A DNA stretch of 64,000 nt from Pseudoalteromonas aurantia (GCF_005886875.1 NZ_PNBY01000034.1:100986-164985); one strand, 5' to 3'. Shown: positions 1 to 9,380, numbered from the stretch's first letter. The notes: a model not told the origin generated them from the sequence alone. A program made the numbers and translations.

Positions 1-749
1 GTAATCCTTTGGCTGACCCTTATTTGTTTGGTATTTCATCGGGCGCGTCGTTCGGGGTTGTGGTGTTATCTGCTGTCACGGGTATTCAAGCTGGTTTGGC
101 ATTATCTGGTGCTGCCTTTGCTGGGAGTTTACTGGCGATGACATTGTTGTTACTGATCGCAAAAGGGCGGACATCAGGACAAGTTGAGGCCATGTTACTG
201 GCCGGTGTAGCGCTGTCTTTCTTATTTAGTTCTTTTACTAGTTTGCTTTTGTATTGGAGCGACCCACAAGCGATCAGCGCCATTTTGTTTTGGAATTTAG
301 GCAGCTTTAGTCGAGCAGACTGGCAGTGGTTGTGGTTACCGTCTTTGGTGGTGAGTGGTTGCATGCTGATTATGTTGCTATTACGCCGGCCTATTAACGC
401 TTTATTACTCGGGGATGAGGGTGCTACTACGTTAGGTGTCAGTGTTGAAAAAGTACGTTTAGGCATGCTGCTATTAAGCTCCTTATTGACGGCGGTGCTT
501 GTTGCTATGTGTGGTGGCGTAGGGTTTGTAGGCTTAATGATCCCCCATATTGTGCGATTTTTTATCTCGCAGGCAACCACTCTTGGCCTGATCACGACCT
601 CAATGAGTGGCGGGCTGTTGATGATTTGGGTAGATGTGATAGCTCGAACCTCTTTTGAAAATCAAGAGTTGCCGATTGGTGTAATTACTTCTGCAATTGG
701 TAGTGTGTTTTTCCTGTTTTTATTGATGTTTCGTAAACGTTCATCTTAA
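1..749 (+). CDS. btuC: Vitamin B12 ABC transporter permease, 3' part
   Basis: Inner-membrane permease of the FecCD/BtuC family that moves cobalamin from its periplasmic binding protein into the cytoplasm. The frame is open through the window edge; the first codons give Asn-Pro-Leu-Ala-Asp-Pro, the conserved N-P-L-A-x-P motif of this family, so the true start lies upstream and only about the last 249 residues are visible. They contain repeated hydrophobic helices and the motif GGVGFVGLMIPHIVRF (about residue 170), which forms the cytoplasmic loop that contacts the ATPase. The btuF gene downstream, and the cobalamin genes between, support B12 rather than siderophore as substrate. No btuD ATPase gene follows directly, which is unusual; it may lie elsewhere. 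Confidence 0.88.
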   Translation, partial: NPLADPYLFGISSGASFGVVVLSAVTGIQAGLALSGAAFAGSLLAMTLLLLIAKGRTSGQVEAMLLAGVALSFLFSSFTSLLLYWSDPQAISAILFWNLGSFSRADWQWLWLPSLVVSGCMLIMLLLRRPINALLLGDEGATTLGVSVEKVRLGMLLLSSLLTAVLVAMCGGVGFVGLMIPHIVRFFISQATTLGLITTSMSGGLLMIWVDVIARTSFENQELPIGVITSAIGSVFFLFLLMFRKRSS

Positions 750-780
750 TAATCTTAACCCCAACGCAGAGAGTTAACGG

Positions 781-1205
781 ATGATAGCGCCGCGAGAGAA
801 AAAATTTGCAATGCAAATTAATCATAAAATAGACTTTAAAACCAAGCATTCGGGGCACTCGGTAAATTAGAGGATGTGGCTTACCAAGTAGTCACTATTT
901 TGTCCCAAAAGTTAGACGATAAGCAATTTGCTGAGGCGCGTTTTGAAATTACTTCACCACAACTAATCGTTTTTGCGGGAAAGTATGGTGTGGCGGCACA
1001 AGACATTTCGATTGCACTGCGTGAAGTAACGGGGCAAATGGTGGGCACCATGCAACAAGCAGTAAAATTACAAATGATTTTGCTGATCGACGGATTTATT
1101 GGAGCGGCTGCGGCAAGGATCGTGTGCGCCCTTTCACCGAACGCACAACAGTATATGATTTTTGCGCATTGCTCAGGTGAAACAAAGCCATCGATGCGTA
1201 TATAA
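781..1205 (+). pseudogene. cobT: cobT remnant (lower-ligand phosphoribosyltransferase)
   Basis: Remains of nicotinate-nucleotide:dimethylbenzimidazole phosphoribosyltransferase, which prepares the lower ligand of cobalamin. A start at ATG 781 or 811 reads into Asp-Phe-Lys-Thr-Lys; a frameshift near 850-860 is then needed to reach GALGKLEDVAYQ, which matches the family's N-terminal K-P-x-G-x-L-G-x-L-E motif. The second frame continues through a match to the family's A-D-H-G-V segment (VFAGKYGVAAQ) to REVTGQMV, then jumps directly to LLIDGFIGAAAA and the F-x-H-C-S segment near the C-terminus. Relative to normal CobT of about 350 residues, some 150 central residues are missing, and the C-terminal region with the catalytic glutamate is absent. 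Two lesions plus truncation make function very unlikely. The match rests on remembered family sequence, not a search. Confidence 0.78.
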
Positions 1206-1426
1206 GGCAAAAATCAGCCTTGTTGAGTGTATTGGGAGAAACTCAAGCCACAGTGATTTTAGTGAGTAATGAAGTAGGGCATGGCATTGTACTGTTAGGT
1301 GAATTGAGTCGTACTTTTGTAGACCAATCAAGGTTGTTACATCAAGATATTGCGCAGTTAGCCGATCGCGTCGACTTCATTCTGGCTGGTTGTACATTAC
1401 GAATAAAACAGAGAAGAAAACAGTGA
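1206..1426 (+). pseudogene. cobU: cobU remnant, C-terminal third only
   Basis: Last 65 or so residues of adenosylcobinamide kinase / guanylyltransferase. The segment VILVSNEVGHGIV followed by [20 protein letters not shown] and a final LAGCTLRIK aligns with the end of CobU (normally about 180 residues). The nucleotide-binding N-terminus with its G-G-x-x-S-G-K-S loop is missing, so the piece cannot be active. It abuts the truncated end of the cobT remnant, so one deletion may have removed both the end of cobT and the start of cobU. The stop codon overlaps the GTG start of cobQ by the arrangement GTGA, the original operon junction. Confidence 0.8.
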
Positions 1427-2898
1427 AAACATTGATGGTACAAGGGACCACGTCAGATGCTGGTAAAAGCACACTGGTAGCAGGGTTATGTCGTGTATTT
1501 GCCAGGAAAAATTTTAACGTTGCGCCATTTAAACCACAAAATATGGCATTAAATAGCGCAGTGACCCCTTGTGGTGGTGAAATTGGTCGTGCGCAAGCGT
1601 TGCAGGCTATGGCCGCAAATGTCGCTTTAGATACTGACTTTAATCCTATTTTGCTCAAACCTAATAGCGATACTGGTGCACAAGTTATTATTCATGGGAA
1701 GGTCATTAGTAATATGGAAGCGGCCAAATATCATGATTATAAAAAAGTGGCGATGGAGGCGGTGCTGCAATCACATGGCCGGCTGATAAACGCGTATGAC
1801 ATGATCATGGTTGAAGGGGCGGGCAGCCCTGCAGAAATTAACTTGCGAGAAAATGATATTGCCAATATGGGATTTGCAACCCAAGTCAATTGCCCAGTGA
1901 TCATTATTGCTGATATTGATAAAGGAGGGGTATTTGCACACCTTGTTGGCACACTGATGTTGCTCAGTGAGAAAGAACAAGCACTGGTAAAAGGGTTTGT
2001 GATTAACCGCTTTCGTGGCGATATTGGATTATTACAATCAGGGCTGGATTGGTTGGAAGAAAGAACCGGCAAGCCAGTACTGGGTGTATTGCCTTATTTA
2101 CATTCATTGAATTTAGATGCAGAAGACGCAGTAGCGATGGATAATGTGCTTGATGATAAGCAAGTGTCAGTAGCGGTACTGCTATTGCCTCATATTAGCA
2201 ATCACACAGACTTTGATGTGTTACGTCTACACCCAAATGTTGATTTACGCTATGTGCGTCACACTCAAAGTATTGGCAATGTAGATTTGATCATTATTCC
2301 TGGTAGCAAGAATGTGATCAGTGATTTCACCTTTCTACAGTCGCAAACTTGGTCAGCAGAGATCAAGCGCCATTTACGCTACGGTGGAAAGGTACTTGGC
2401 GTATGTGGAGGGTTGCAAATGCTGGGAAAATCGATTTCAGATCCGTTAGGGGTTGAGTCATCAGTTCTGCATATTACCACTTTGGGTTTGGCTGATTTTA
2501 CGACACAGTTAAGTGTAGAGAAAACCTTGACCCAAGTGAGTGGAACCTGCAAATTAGATGGCAACGATGTTGCTATTGCGGGATATGAGATCCATTGTGG
2601 CCAAAGTCATGGGCCAGCGATGGCACGTCCTTTTTTGTATTTTTCAGCCCACCCAGATGGTACTGAACAAGATGGCTTTATTTGTGACGATAACCAAATA
2701 GCGGGTACCTATTTACATGGTTTATTTGATAACACAGAGGCAGCATTTGCCATTTTGCGCTGGGCCAGTGAAGGGCAATTAGACAATGAGATGTTCGACT
2801 TAAATAAGCATCGAGAAACGCAATTAGAACGCCTTGCTGATGTATGTGAACAATATTTAGATATAACAAAAATTACCGCGATCACGCGTGGTGAGTAG
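1423..2898 (+). CDS. cobQ: Cobyric acid synthase (CobQ/CbiP)
   Basis: Amidates four side chains of adenosylcobyrinic acid a,c-diamide using glutamine and ATP, in the cytoplasm. The GTG start overlaps the cobU stop (GTGA) and places the nucleotide-binding motif GTTSDAGKS at residues 8-16 as in the family; an upstream TTG would add 11 residues that do not fit the family start. The N-terminal half is a BioD-like ATPase domain; the C-terminal half is a class I glutamine amidotransferase with nucleophile Cys328 in GVCGGLQML and catalytic His432 in TYLHGLF. The length of 491 residues is normal. It is intact although the neighbouring cobT and cobU are ruined, so its product may feed copies of those enzymes elsewhere or nothing at all. 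Confidence 0.93.
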   Translation: MKTLMVQGTTSDAGKSTLVAGLCRVFARKNFNVAPFKPQNMALNSAVTPCGGEIGRAQALQAMAANVALDTDFNPILLKPNSDTGAQVIIHGKVISNMEAAKYHDYKKVAMEAVLQSHGRLINAYDMIMVEGAGSPAEINLRENDIANMGFATQVNCPVIIIADIDKGGVFAHLVGTLMLLSEKEQALVKGFVINRFRGDIGLLQSGLDWLEERTGKPVLGVLPYLHSLNLDAEDAVAMDNVLDDKQVSVAVLLLPHISNHTDFDVLRLHPNVDLRYVRHTQSIGNVDLIIIPGSKNVISDFTFLQSQTWSAEIKRHLRYGGKVLGVCGGLQMLGKSISDPLGVESSVLHITTLGLADFTTQLSVEKTLTQVSGTCKLDGNDVAIAGYEIHCGQSHGPAMARPFLYFSAHPDGTEQDGFICDDNQIAGTYLHGLFDNTEAAFAILRWASEGQLDNEMFDLNKHRETQLERLADVCEQYLDITKITAITRGE

Positions 2899-2906
2899 AG
2901 GAAAAT

Positions 2907-3539
2907 ATGAGCACCGATAAGCAAAATAAGACACAAGAAGCACAACAAAAAAGCCACGATAAGCATCAGCAACGCCAGCAAAAAGTAAAAGAGAATGTGG
3001 ATGCAAAAGTCGCTGCTGCACAAGTTGAGCAAGGGGTATTTCAAGTTATTACTGGTAATGGTAAAGGAAAATCAACGTCTGGATTTGGTACCGTCGCTCG
3101 GTGTGTTGGGCATGGTATGAACGCGGCTGTTGCTCAGTTTATAAAAGGTTTATGGGACTGTGGAGAACGTAACCTGCTAGAAAAAGCGGGAGTTCCATTT
3201 TCTGTGATGAAAACCGGTTTTACATGGGAAACGCAAAATCGTGAAACAGATACCAAAGCAGCACAAGACACCTGGCAACAAGCTAAAGCTTGGTTAGCGG
3301 ACGACAGTATCGATCTTGTCTTACTTGATGAGCTGACTTACATGGTGACCTATGAGTATATCGATTTAGATGAGGTCATTACGGCTATTGAAAATCGTCC
3401 TAAAATGCAATCAGTCATCATCACAGGTCGTGCTGCACATCGACGCTTAACTGATCTTGCTGATACAGTCAGTGAGGTTCGTAATGTAAAGCATGCCTTT
3501 GAAGCAGGGATTAAAGCGCAAAAAGGGTTTGATTTTTAA
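2907..3539 (+). CDS. cobO: Cob(I)alamin / cob(I)yrinate adenosyltransferase (CobO/BtuR)
   Basis: Transfers the adenosyl group of ATP to the cobalt of reduced corrinoids, in the cytoplasm. The P-loop GNGKGKST is at residues 50-57 and the core of about 170 residues matches BtuR/CobO. The first 40 residues are an unusual Lys/Gln-rich extension with no clear counterpart in the core family. Start ATG 2907 has a GAGGAAAAT ribosome site 5-10 bases upstream and follows cobQ by 8 bases, so both are probably cotranscribed. The stop TAA shares its last A with the next gene's ATG (TAATG), so translation is likely coupled to btuF. Adenosylation serves both salvage and imported B12, so it stays useful despite the cobT and cobU loss. 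Confidence 0.93.
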   Translation: MSTDKQNKTQEAQQKSHDKHQQRQQKVKENVDAKVAAAQVEQGVFQVITGNGKGKSTSGFGTVARCVGHGMNAAVAQFIKGLWDCGERNLLEKAGVPFSVMKTGFTWETQNRETDTKAAQDTWQQAKAWLADDSIDLVLLDELTYMVTYEYIDLDEVITAIENRPKMQSVIITGRAAHRRLTDLADTVSEVRNVKHAFEAGIKAQKGFDF

Positions 3540-4378
3540 TGCGTTTTTTTACTGCTTTTACAGCGTTTTTATTGCTAAGTAGCTATGTTCAAGCTGATAG
3601 CGCTAAGCGCATTGTGGCATTAGCGCCACATGTGGTTGAAAACTTATTTGCAATTGGAGCGGGTGATTTGATAGTCGGTACGGTTGATTATGCCGATTAC
3701 CCTGACGCCGCCAACGCCATTCCTCGTATTGGGGGTTACAACGGCATTCAGCTCGAAAAACTATTGGCACTAAAGCCAGATTTAGTGATTGCGTGGCAAA
3801 CGGGCAGTAAAAAAATTGACTTAACAAAAGTGGAAAAGCTGGGCATTAAAGTCGTTTATAGCGATGCAAAAGACATTAATAAAGTGGCTGATGAATTACG
3901 GCTTTTTGGTCAGTTAACTGGGAAGAACCAGGAGGGCGAATACGCAGCAAGTGCTTTTACGGCTCAGTTTGAAGAAATAAAAACGCGTTACGCCACAGGT
4001 AATTCGCTTAAGGTTTTTTATCAATTGTGGCCCGACCCTATGATGACTGTTAGCAAAAATACGTGGATCCACCAGTTATTATCAGTGTGTGGTGTTGAGA
4101 ACGTATTTGCAAAGGGCAGTACTGACTATCCACAAATCAGCATTGAGAATGTGATCAAAGCTAGCCCTCACGTTATTGTCTTACCTACTGAAAAAACCAA
4201 GAAGCAAATACAAATGGTTAATTGGCAAAAATGGCCAGAGATCCCAGCTGTGGCGAATCAGCAATTTATAGAAGTGAATGCTGATTTGTTGCACCGTTAT
4301 AGCACTCGGGTGTTGCAAGGAGTAAGCGATATGTGTGATAAAATGCGGCATTCAAAAGCACATTATAATTCGTTATGA
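3539..4378 (+). CDS. btuF: Periplasmic cobalamin-binding protein BtuF
   Basis: Substrate-binding component of the B12 ABC transporter. A Sec signal peptide (residues 1 to about 19, ending Val-Gln-Ala-Asp) precedes a mature protein of about 260 residues of the Fe/B12 periplasmic-binding (TroA-like) fold. Segments typical of BtuF are present: RIVALAPHVVENLFAIGAG near the N-terminus, KLLALKPDLVIAW in the middle, and a tryptophan-rich GVENVFAKG region. It overlaps cobO by one base. It should work with the BtuC permease at the window start. No cobalamin riboswitch is visible before it; any such element would lie upstream of the window. Confidence 0.9.
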   Translation: MRFFTAFTAFLLLSSYVQADSAKRIVALAPHVVENLFAIGAGDLIVGTVDYADYPDAANAIPRIGGYNGIQLEKLLALKPDLVIAWQTGSKKIDLTKVEKLGIKVVYSDAKDINKVADELRLFGQLTGKNQEGEYAASAFTAQFEEIKTRYATGNSLKVFYQLWPDPMMTVSKNTWIHQLLSVCGVENVFAKGSTDYPQISIENVIKASPHVIVLPTEKTKKQIQMVNWQKWPEIPAVANQQFIEVNADLLHRYSTRVLQGVSDMCDKMRHSKAHYNSL

Positions 4379-4432
4379 CAATAATTTATTATGCGATGTA
4401 TTGAGGCTAGGTTAATTAATGAGGCTATCCAC

Positions 4433-5092
4433 ATGAGCGGTTGGAAAACATTTTTAGAGCAAGAGCATAAGCAAACTTACTTACAAGATACACTCAGTTA
4501 TGTCGCACAACGTCGTGCTGAGGGGATTGCGGTTTACCCGGAAGATAAGCATGTATTTGAAGCGCTGAATGTCACTGATTTAGATAAAGTAAAAGTCGTG
4601 ATATTAGGACAAGACCCTTACCATGGTCCTGAACAAGCGCATGGCTTGTGTTTTTCGGTTTTACCAGGAATAAAGCCACCTCCGTCATTGGCGAATATGT
4701 ATAAAGAGCTGGTACAAGATGTGGCGGATTTTACCATCCCAGAGCATGGCTTTTTATTGTCATGGGCTGAGCAAGGTGTTTTACTGTTAAATACCGTATT
4801 AACGGTTGAGCAAGGCGCCGCACATTCCCATAAAAAGCTTGGCTGGGAGCGATTTACTGACGCTGTGATTACACATGTAAATGAGCACACCACAGGCACT
4901 ATATTTTTATTGTGGGGCGCACATGCTCAGAAAAAAGGGAAAAGCATCGATACCGCCCGCCATCATGTATTGCACGCACCACACCCATCTCCTTTATCGG
5001 CTCACCGTGGGTTCTTCGGCTGTCAGCATTTTTCTAAAACGAATCAGTTGTTATTGGACATGGGTAGACAGCCCATCAATTGGCAGGTATAG
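4433..5092 (+). CDS. ung: Uracil-DNA glycosylase, family 1
   Basis: Removes uracil from DNA to begin base-excision repair. Family hallmarks are all present: the water-activating motif GQDPYHGP with Asp61, the uracil-binding region LLLNTVLTV, and the C-terminal minor-groove loop [14 protein letters not shown] chose ATG 4433, giving 219 residues, because it is preceded by GAGG at a proper distance and gives an N-terminus like E. coli Ung; ATG 4391 would add 14 residues. It is probably a single-gene unit 54 bases after btuF. The reading is secure. Confidence 0.97.
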   Translation: MSGWKTFLEQEHKQTYLQDTLSYVAQRRAEGIAVYPEDKHVFEALNVTDLDKVKVVILGQDPYHGPEQAHGLCFSVLPGIKPPPSLANMYKELVQDVADFTIPEHGFLLSWAEQGVLLLNTVLTVEQGAAHSHKKLGWERFTDAVITHVNEHTTGTIFLLWGAHAQKKGKSIDTARHHVLHAPHPSPLSAHRGFFGCQHFSKTNQLLLDMGRQPINWQV

Positions 5093-5380
5093 AGCGCGTC
5101 ATGGTTAAGTTATTACTATGGTGTTAACAATGAATGGCGGTAACTTTTACTATTAATTCATTTTTATGATTTATTTTATAATAAAACTCATGATGTTATG
5201 GTTTTACTATAATTATAATGACTTTTCATTTAGAAAATTATAGTATTATTTTTCGCAACTAAACTACTTGAGAAATGGACTTTAAAAGTAGTAAATAACG
5301 ATGCACGATTAGGTGCTCGTTGTTCCCGTATTTAAAGCCCACCTCTATGTAATACTCATGAAAAATAATAAGGATTATTA
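5093..5380 (+). other. AT-rich intergenic region with likely promoter
   Basis: A 288-base gap between ung and the next gene, very AT-rich between 5140 and 5260. Several TATAAT-like hexamers are present, so a promoter for the downstream gene is likely, but I cannot single one out. AAGGA lies about 10 bases before ATG 5381. No convincing ORF, terminator or structured RNA was seen. Confidence 0.4.
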
Positions 5381-6355
5381 ATGAGAAGAGCTCTTGGCTT
5401 AGCCCTACTTTGTACATTACCCACTTTATCTTTTGCCAATTCAGATGAGTCTGGCCTAATGGAAGAGGCTGCAGCGGCATGTTATAAAATGCGCGCAACA
5501 GATTGGTTCGATGAACCGTCAATCGGCTCCGACAACAAGCTGGCGCAGCAAACCGTCTTGTCTAATGAATATGAACAGCTGCGCTTACAACTTGAAGCGT
5601 TAAATCCAAACTATGCCCAAAATACACAAAAAGTTGATATTTCAGGGCGCGCTGCCAAGCCGTTTAATGAAATTATCACTTATTGCTCTGATAAAATGGC
5701 AGCGCTAAAGCGCTACACCCGAGAATTAGCGGAACTAAAAGTCACGAGGGCTGAAGCTGAACGTATACGGTTAGAAGAAGAGGCACAGGCGAAAGTAGAC
5801 AAAGAATATGCTGCGCAGATGGCTGCCCAAGACTTGGATGTAAAACTAACAGATATTGCTGCTGAGCATGGTTATGATGCATATATTGGGAGTATTCGAG
5901 CGTTCTATCAACAGCATTATGCTGGGGCAAGTATTGATGAGCTGGCAGAGTACGCCATGGTGCCAGCAGAAGATGCTGAGCGTTATACGATGCAACGTGT
6001 GATAGGTGATTATGCGATTTATCAAGGGACAGATGATGCCTCGCCACATACACGTTTAATTGCATTAGAAAAAACCTCTGACGGCTCGTACGGCCAATAT
6101 GCTAGGTTGCCTTTAGAAGCCTATGTAGTATTAGAGAAAAAGACGTTCAAAACTTGGCGCGGCGGTGAAAGAGAGATCCTTGTTTTTGGTCGTGCTGAAG
6201 ATCATCCGGCGGGTGGGTCGTTTCTAGTCTGGCTGTTCTTGCTTATTATCGCTGGTGGGGCTGGGTATCATTTCCGTGAGCAGTTATTACCGCATTTAGA
6301 GCCATTATTGAATAAAGCGAAGCAAGCTAAAGATGACTTAGAGACACGTAAATAA
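5381..6355 (+). CDS. Unknown envelope protein, coiled coil and C-terminal anchor
   Basis: Not a family I recognise. The 324 residues begin with a clear Sec signal peptide (1 to about 19, ending Ser-Phe-Ala-Asn), followed by an alpha-helical region with a charged heptad-like stretch at about 105-150 (LAELKVTRAEAERIRLEEEA), a globular domain at about 155-275, and one hydrophobic segment at about 280-300 (FLVWLFLLIIAGGAGY) near the C-terminus with a short basic tail. This suggests a periplasmic domain anchored by its C-terminus. The globular domain is related to the whole of the next protein (HGYDAYIGSIRAFY here, HGFDQHVTCLSEIY there; both contain GDYAIY or GEYAIY and end in a VLVF-type strand). 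A terminator follows. Function unknown. Confidence 0.75.
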   Translation: MRRALGLALLCTLPTLSFANSDESGLMEEAAAACYKMRATDWFDEPSIGSDNKLAQQTVLSNEYEQLRLQLEALNPNYAQNTQKVDISGRAAKPFNEIITYCSDKMAALKRYTRELAELKVTRAEAERIRLEEEAQAKVDKEYAAQMAAQDLDVKLTDIAAEHGYDAYIGSIRAFYQQHYAGASIDELAEYAMVPAEDAERYTMQRVIGDYAIYQGTDDASPHTRLIALEKTSDGSYGQYARLPLEAYVVLEKKTFKTWRGGEREILVFGRAEDHPAGGSFLVWLFLLIIAGGAGYHFREQLLPHLEPLLNKAKQAKDDLETRK

Positions 6356-6377
6356 ACCTATCCAATTGTAATGTTAC

Positions 6378-6406
6378 ATAAGGCCCTACTAGGGCCTTAT
6401 TTTGTT
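6378..6406 (+). terminator. Rho-independent terminator
   Basis: An 11-bp perfect inverted repeat (arms ATAAGGCCCTA and its complement) followed by a short T run, 22 bases after the stop codon of the upstream gene. Confidence 0.85.
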
Positions 6407-6480
6407 CTATTAATAAAAATATATGCCAATCAGATAGGTAGGCGTATTTTTAAATGGGCAGTCAAGAAGGAGGAATTACC

Positions 6481-6885
6481 ATGAGAGACTCATTAGAAGC
6501 TTCAACTATTGCCAAAGCGCATGGCTTTGATCAGCATGTCACTTGTCTCAGTGAGATCTATGCAAAGCTTCGTGCAGGAGCAACTGTACAGAGTATGAAA
6601 AGCTATGCCATTTTAATGGAGGGGGAGGTTTTTTACGCGTTGAAATGTGTGGTGGGTGAGTATGCAATTTATGAGGGCAGTTCGGGCACTGAGCGGAAAA
6701 AAAGGCTGATTGCGCAAGAGATAAATCCTGAGCTCTTTTATGCCAAATATACTGCTTTTCCCAAAGGTATGTATGTAATTAAAGACAAGCGTCGTTTTGC
6801 TATTCGAGTGGAATCAAGTAGTGATTTTGAGTTACTCGGTGCAGAACAAGAGGTATTGGTGTTCAGTAAGCTTAGTGACTTATAG
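6481..6885 (+). CDS. Unknown cytosolic paralogue of the upstream globular domain
   Basis: The 134-residue product lacks a signal peptide and membrane segments. ATG 6481 is chosen because an almost ideal ribosome site (AAGGAGG at 6467-6473) precedes it by 7 bases; ATG 6454 would place that site inside the gene. The whole protein aligns by eye with residues of about 155-275 of the gene before it: IAKAHGFDQHVTCLSEIYAK, then an AGATVQSMKSYAI stretch, then VVGEYAIYEG, RLIAQE and a final EQEVLVFSKL. So one gene encodes an anchored, exported version and the other a cytoplasmic version of the same domain. A terminator lies between them, so they may be separately expressed. Function unknown. Confidence 0.75.
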   Translation: MRDSLEASTIAKAHGFDQHVTCLSEIYAKLRAGATVQSMKSYAILMEGEVFYALKCVVGEYAIYEGSSGTERKKRLIAQEINPELFYAKYTAFPKGMYVIKDKRRFAIRVESSSDFELLGAEQEVLVFSKLSDL

Positions 6886-6940
6886 ACAAAAATTAATACG
6901 TTTTTATTCATAGCTGAGGCTAAGTACTATTTTTAGTTTT

Positions 6941-6967
6941 AAAAAGGCTCCTAAGGAGCCTTTTTTT
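6941..6967. terminator. Bidirectional terminator
   Basis: GGCTCC-TAA-GGAGCC flanked by an A run on the left and a T run on the right, between two convergent genes; it can serve both. Confidence 0.85.
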
Positions 6968-6973
6968 ACTGAC

Positions 6974-7165
6974 TTACACAAGATCTAAATCATCTAAGTC
7001 TAGATTGTCTGCGAAGTAGTCTAGTTCCTGTAGTTCTTTGCGAAGACGCTGTTTATCCTTGAGCGCTTCTATTTCACGCCATTTTCTCTTTTTACTTTTT
7101 TGAGAGGCTCGTTTTTTTGTTTCAGGACCTTCTAGTATTTCAATTATATCGTCTAGGCTATCCAT
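6974..7165 (-). CDS. Small DUF3545-type protein
   Basis: A 63-residue highly charged protein: an acidic start (MDSLDDIIEILEG), a basic middle with KKRKWREIEALKDKQRL, and an acidic tail (DLDDLDL). The K-R-K-W-R-E-I-E-A-x-K-D pattern resembles the DUF3545 family of short proteins found in Alteromonadales and Vibrio; this assignment is from memory. A ribosome site (AGGAGA on the minus strand) precedes ATG 7165. It shares a bidirectional terminator with its convergent neighbour. Its function is unknown; the basic helix would suit nucleic-acid contact, but that is a guess. Confidence 0.7.
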   Translation of the reverse strand: MDSLDDIIEILEGPETKKRASQKSKKRKWREIEALKDKQRLRKELQELDYFADNLDLDDLDLV

Positions 7166-7341
7166 GAATATCTCCTAATTGATTATTAACCTCAATAACG
7201 CTTTCGCGCCAGCTTTGTGTGCGTGCCCTAGCACTACAAGCAACTTTGGTATACCACAACTCGGCTAAAAATAAAACAATACTGTGTCAGATAGGTTAAA
7301 AAAAAGTGACAGTTTGATGAAGGTCAAAAAGAACCGGGCAT

Positions 7342-7370
7342 AAAAAAACGCCGTATAAAACGGCGATTTT
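7342..7370 (-). terminator. Terminator of tal
   Basis: Read on the minus strand, CGCCG-TTTTATA-CGGCG is followed by a run of seven T, 25 bases after the transaldolase stop. Confidence 0.85.
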
Positions 7371-7394
7371 AAATACAGTAAGCTGACTATTGGG

Positions 7395-8345
7395 TTATAG
7401 CGCTTTAAAGCGTGCCTCTAGCGTTTCTTGCGCGTCTGCGAAAGACCGAATACCTTCAGCTAGCTTTTCTGTTGCCATAGCATCTTGATTATGTAACCAA
7501 CGGAATTGTGCTTCTGTTAAAGGAGTTGGTTTTGCTTCAAGTGGGTAGTTGCTTTCAAGTAGGTACTCTTGTGCATCAGTTAAGTTACCTAGCTCTTCAA
7601 GTAACCCCGGGCTAATAGTCAGCTTGTCACAGCCTGTTAGGGCAATGATCTCACCTGTGTTTCGGAAACTTGCACCCATAACAACCGTATTATAACCATG
7701 GCGTTTGTAAAATTCATAAATACTGCACACAGACTGCACACCAGGATCATTAAGTGGGTCGGTTGGCTTTTCTAAGCCATTGGCCACATGCCAATCTAAG
7801 ATACGGCCAACAAACGGTGAGATCAGAAATACGTTAGCATCGGCACAAGCTCTGGCTTGTGCTTGGCTAAATAGTAACGTCAAATTGCACTTTACACCTT
7901 CTTTTTCAAGTTGCTCAGCAGCTTTAATACCTTCCCACGTTGATGCAATCTTGATCAGTATCTTATCTTTACTTACACCTTCTTGCTCATACAGTTTCAA
8001 TAAAGTGTTGGCTTTATTGATCATAGCTTGTGCGTCAAAAGACAAACGAGCATCAACCTCGGTAGAAATGTAGCCAGGGACAATCTCCGCAATTTCTTTA
8101 CCGATCAATACTGCGAAGTAATCACAAGCAAGCTCTAGCTGTTGTTGTGCATCTGATTCATTTGCTTTGGCAAAGTCCCATGCTTTTTGTAAATAAGCTT
8201 GGTATGCAGGCATTTCACTTGCTTTAAGCAGTAGCGAAGGGTTTGTTGTGGCATCTTCTGGTTGATGCTTACGAATGGCTTCAATGTCGCCGGTGTCGGC
8301 AACAATCGATGAATGTTGTTTTAGCCTATCTAGTGCTGATGTCAT
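7395..8345 (-). CDS. tal: Transaldolase (TalB type)
   Basis: Pentose phosphate pathway enzyme transferring a dihydroxyacetone unit from sedoheptulose-7-phosphate to glyceraldehyde-3-phosphate, cytoplasmic. The 316-residue length and sequence match E. coli TalB throughout: VADTGD and [12 protein letters not shown] near the N-terminus and the Schiff-base lysine Lys132 in the strand ILIKIAST. Asp18 in VADTGD corresponds to the conserved catalytic aspartate. It stands alone, divergent from yaaA with about 250 bases between, and has its own terminator. Confidence 0.97.
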   Translation of the reverse strand: MTSALDRLKQHSSIVADTGDIEAIRKHQPEDATTNPSLLLKASEMPAYQAYLQKAWDFAKANESDAQQQLELACDYFAVLIGKEIAEIVPGYISTEVDARLSFDAQAMINKANTLLKLYEQEGVSKDKILIKIASTWEGIKAAEQLEKEGVKCNLTLLFSQAQARACADANVFLISPFVGRILDWHVANGLEKPTDPLNDPGVQSVCSIYEFYKRHGYNTVVMGASFRNTGEIIALTGCDKLTISPGLLEELGNLTDAQEYLLESNYPLEAKPTPLTEAQFRWLHNQDAMATEKLAEGIRSFADAQETLEARFKAL

Positions 8346-8600
8346 TAGCTGTCCTCATTCCTATTTGCAGCAAATTTAAAGTGTAATTACGCTATGTTGC
8401 AGTACTGTGATTTGCTTTAATAGGTCAATTGTCCGTATCTAAAAAGACTCAAGGCAGGTAAGCACAACCAGAAGGAACATTTAGGTAATTACACGAATTA
8501 GGGCTATCCCTTATTACTTCAAAGGTTATTCTAAGCTTGAAGTCAAACAGGGATAGTGTTGAAATTGACATTAAATAATTTTCAAGTCAATAGGCTAGCC

Positions 8601-9380
8601 ATGATCACGGTAATATCTCCTGCAAAAAATTTGGATTACGACACTCCAGCACATATTTCACGTCATACACAAGGGCAACTACTTGATCATAGCGAGGAGT
8701 TGATGACGGTTTGTCGTGAACTGTCTCCTCAGCAAATCGGCAGTTTGATGAAAATCAGTGATAAATTGTCGGGATTAAATGCTGCACGATTTAGTGAGTG
8801 GTCTCAGCCGTTTACGCCAGAGAATGCGAAGCAAGCGGTACTTGCATTCAATGGTGATGTGTACACGGGCTTAGATGCAGCCAGTTTAGATGACGCGACA
8901 CTAGATTATGCGCAAAATAATCTCCGTATTTTATCTGGGCTTTATGGTGTGTTGAGGCCGCTTGATCTGATGCAAGCTTATCGCTTAGAGATGGGCACTA
9001 AATTAGAAAACAGCCGTGGTAAAAATTTGTATGAATTTTGGGGCTCGGTTATTGCTGAGAATTTAAATGAAACTGTTGCTGATCAACATGCAACGCACAT
9101 AGTTAATTTGGCATCAAATGAATACTTTAAAGCGGTTAATAAAAAGGCATTAAGCGCTGACATTATTACACCGATATTTAAAGATTGTAAAAATGGGCAG
9201 TTTAAAGTGATCAGCTTTTACGCTAAAAAAGCGCGTGGCATGATGGCGCGTTTTATAATGGAGCATAAAATAACAAGTCTTGATGCGCTTAAAACATTTG
9301 ATGTTGCAGGCTATTATTTTAGCGAAGAAGCAACGATTAAAGCCAATGAACCAGTATTTTTACGTGCTGAACAAGGTTAA
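8601..9380 (+). CDS. yaaA: YaaA family peroxide-stress protein
   Basis: Member of the YaaA/UPF0246 (DUF328) family; in E. coli YaaA lowers intracellular iron during peroxide stress and limits oxidative DNA damage. The protein from ATG 8601 (259 residues) starts [13 protein letters not shown] as in E. coli and keeps the family blocks [36 protein letters not shown] and [13 protein letters not shown]. An upstream in-frame TTG would add 15 residues that the family lacks. In E. coli the gene also neighbours a transaldolase gene (talB); here they are divergent. Its biochemical activity is not settled. Confidence 0.93.
   Translation: MITVISPAKNLDYDTPAHISRHTQGQLLDHSEELMTVCRELSPQQIGSLMKISDKLSGLNAARFSEWSQPFTPENAKQAVLAFNGDVYTGLDAASLDDATLDYAQNNLRILSGLYGVLRPLDLMQAYRLEMGTKLENSRGKNLYEFWGSVIAENLNETVADQHATHIVNLASNEYFKAVNKKALSADIITPIFKDCKNGQFKVISFYAKKARGMMARFIMEHKITSLDALKTFDVAGYYFSEEATIKANEPVFLRAEQG

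Noticed and set aside
86..595. Minus-strand ORF of 169 codons at the window start
   Set aside because: Antisense to btuC helices; no ribosome site or protein resemblance.
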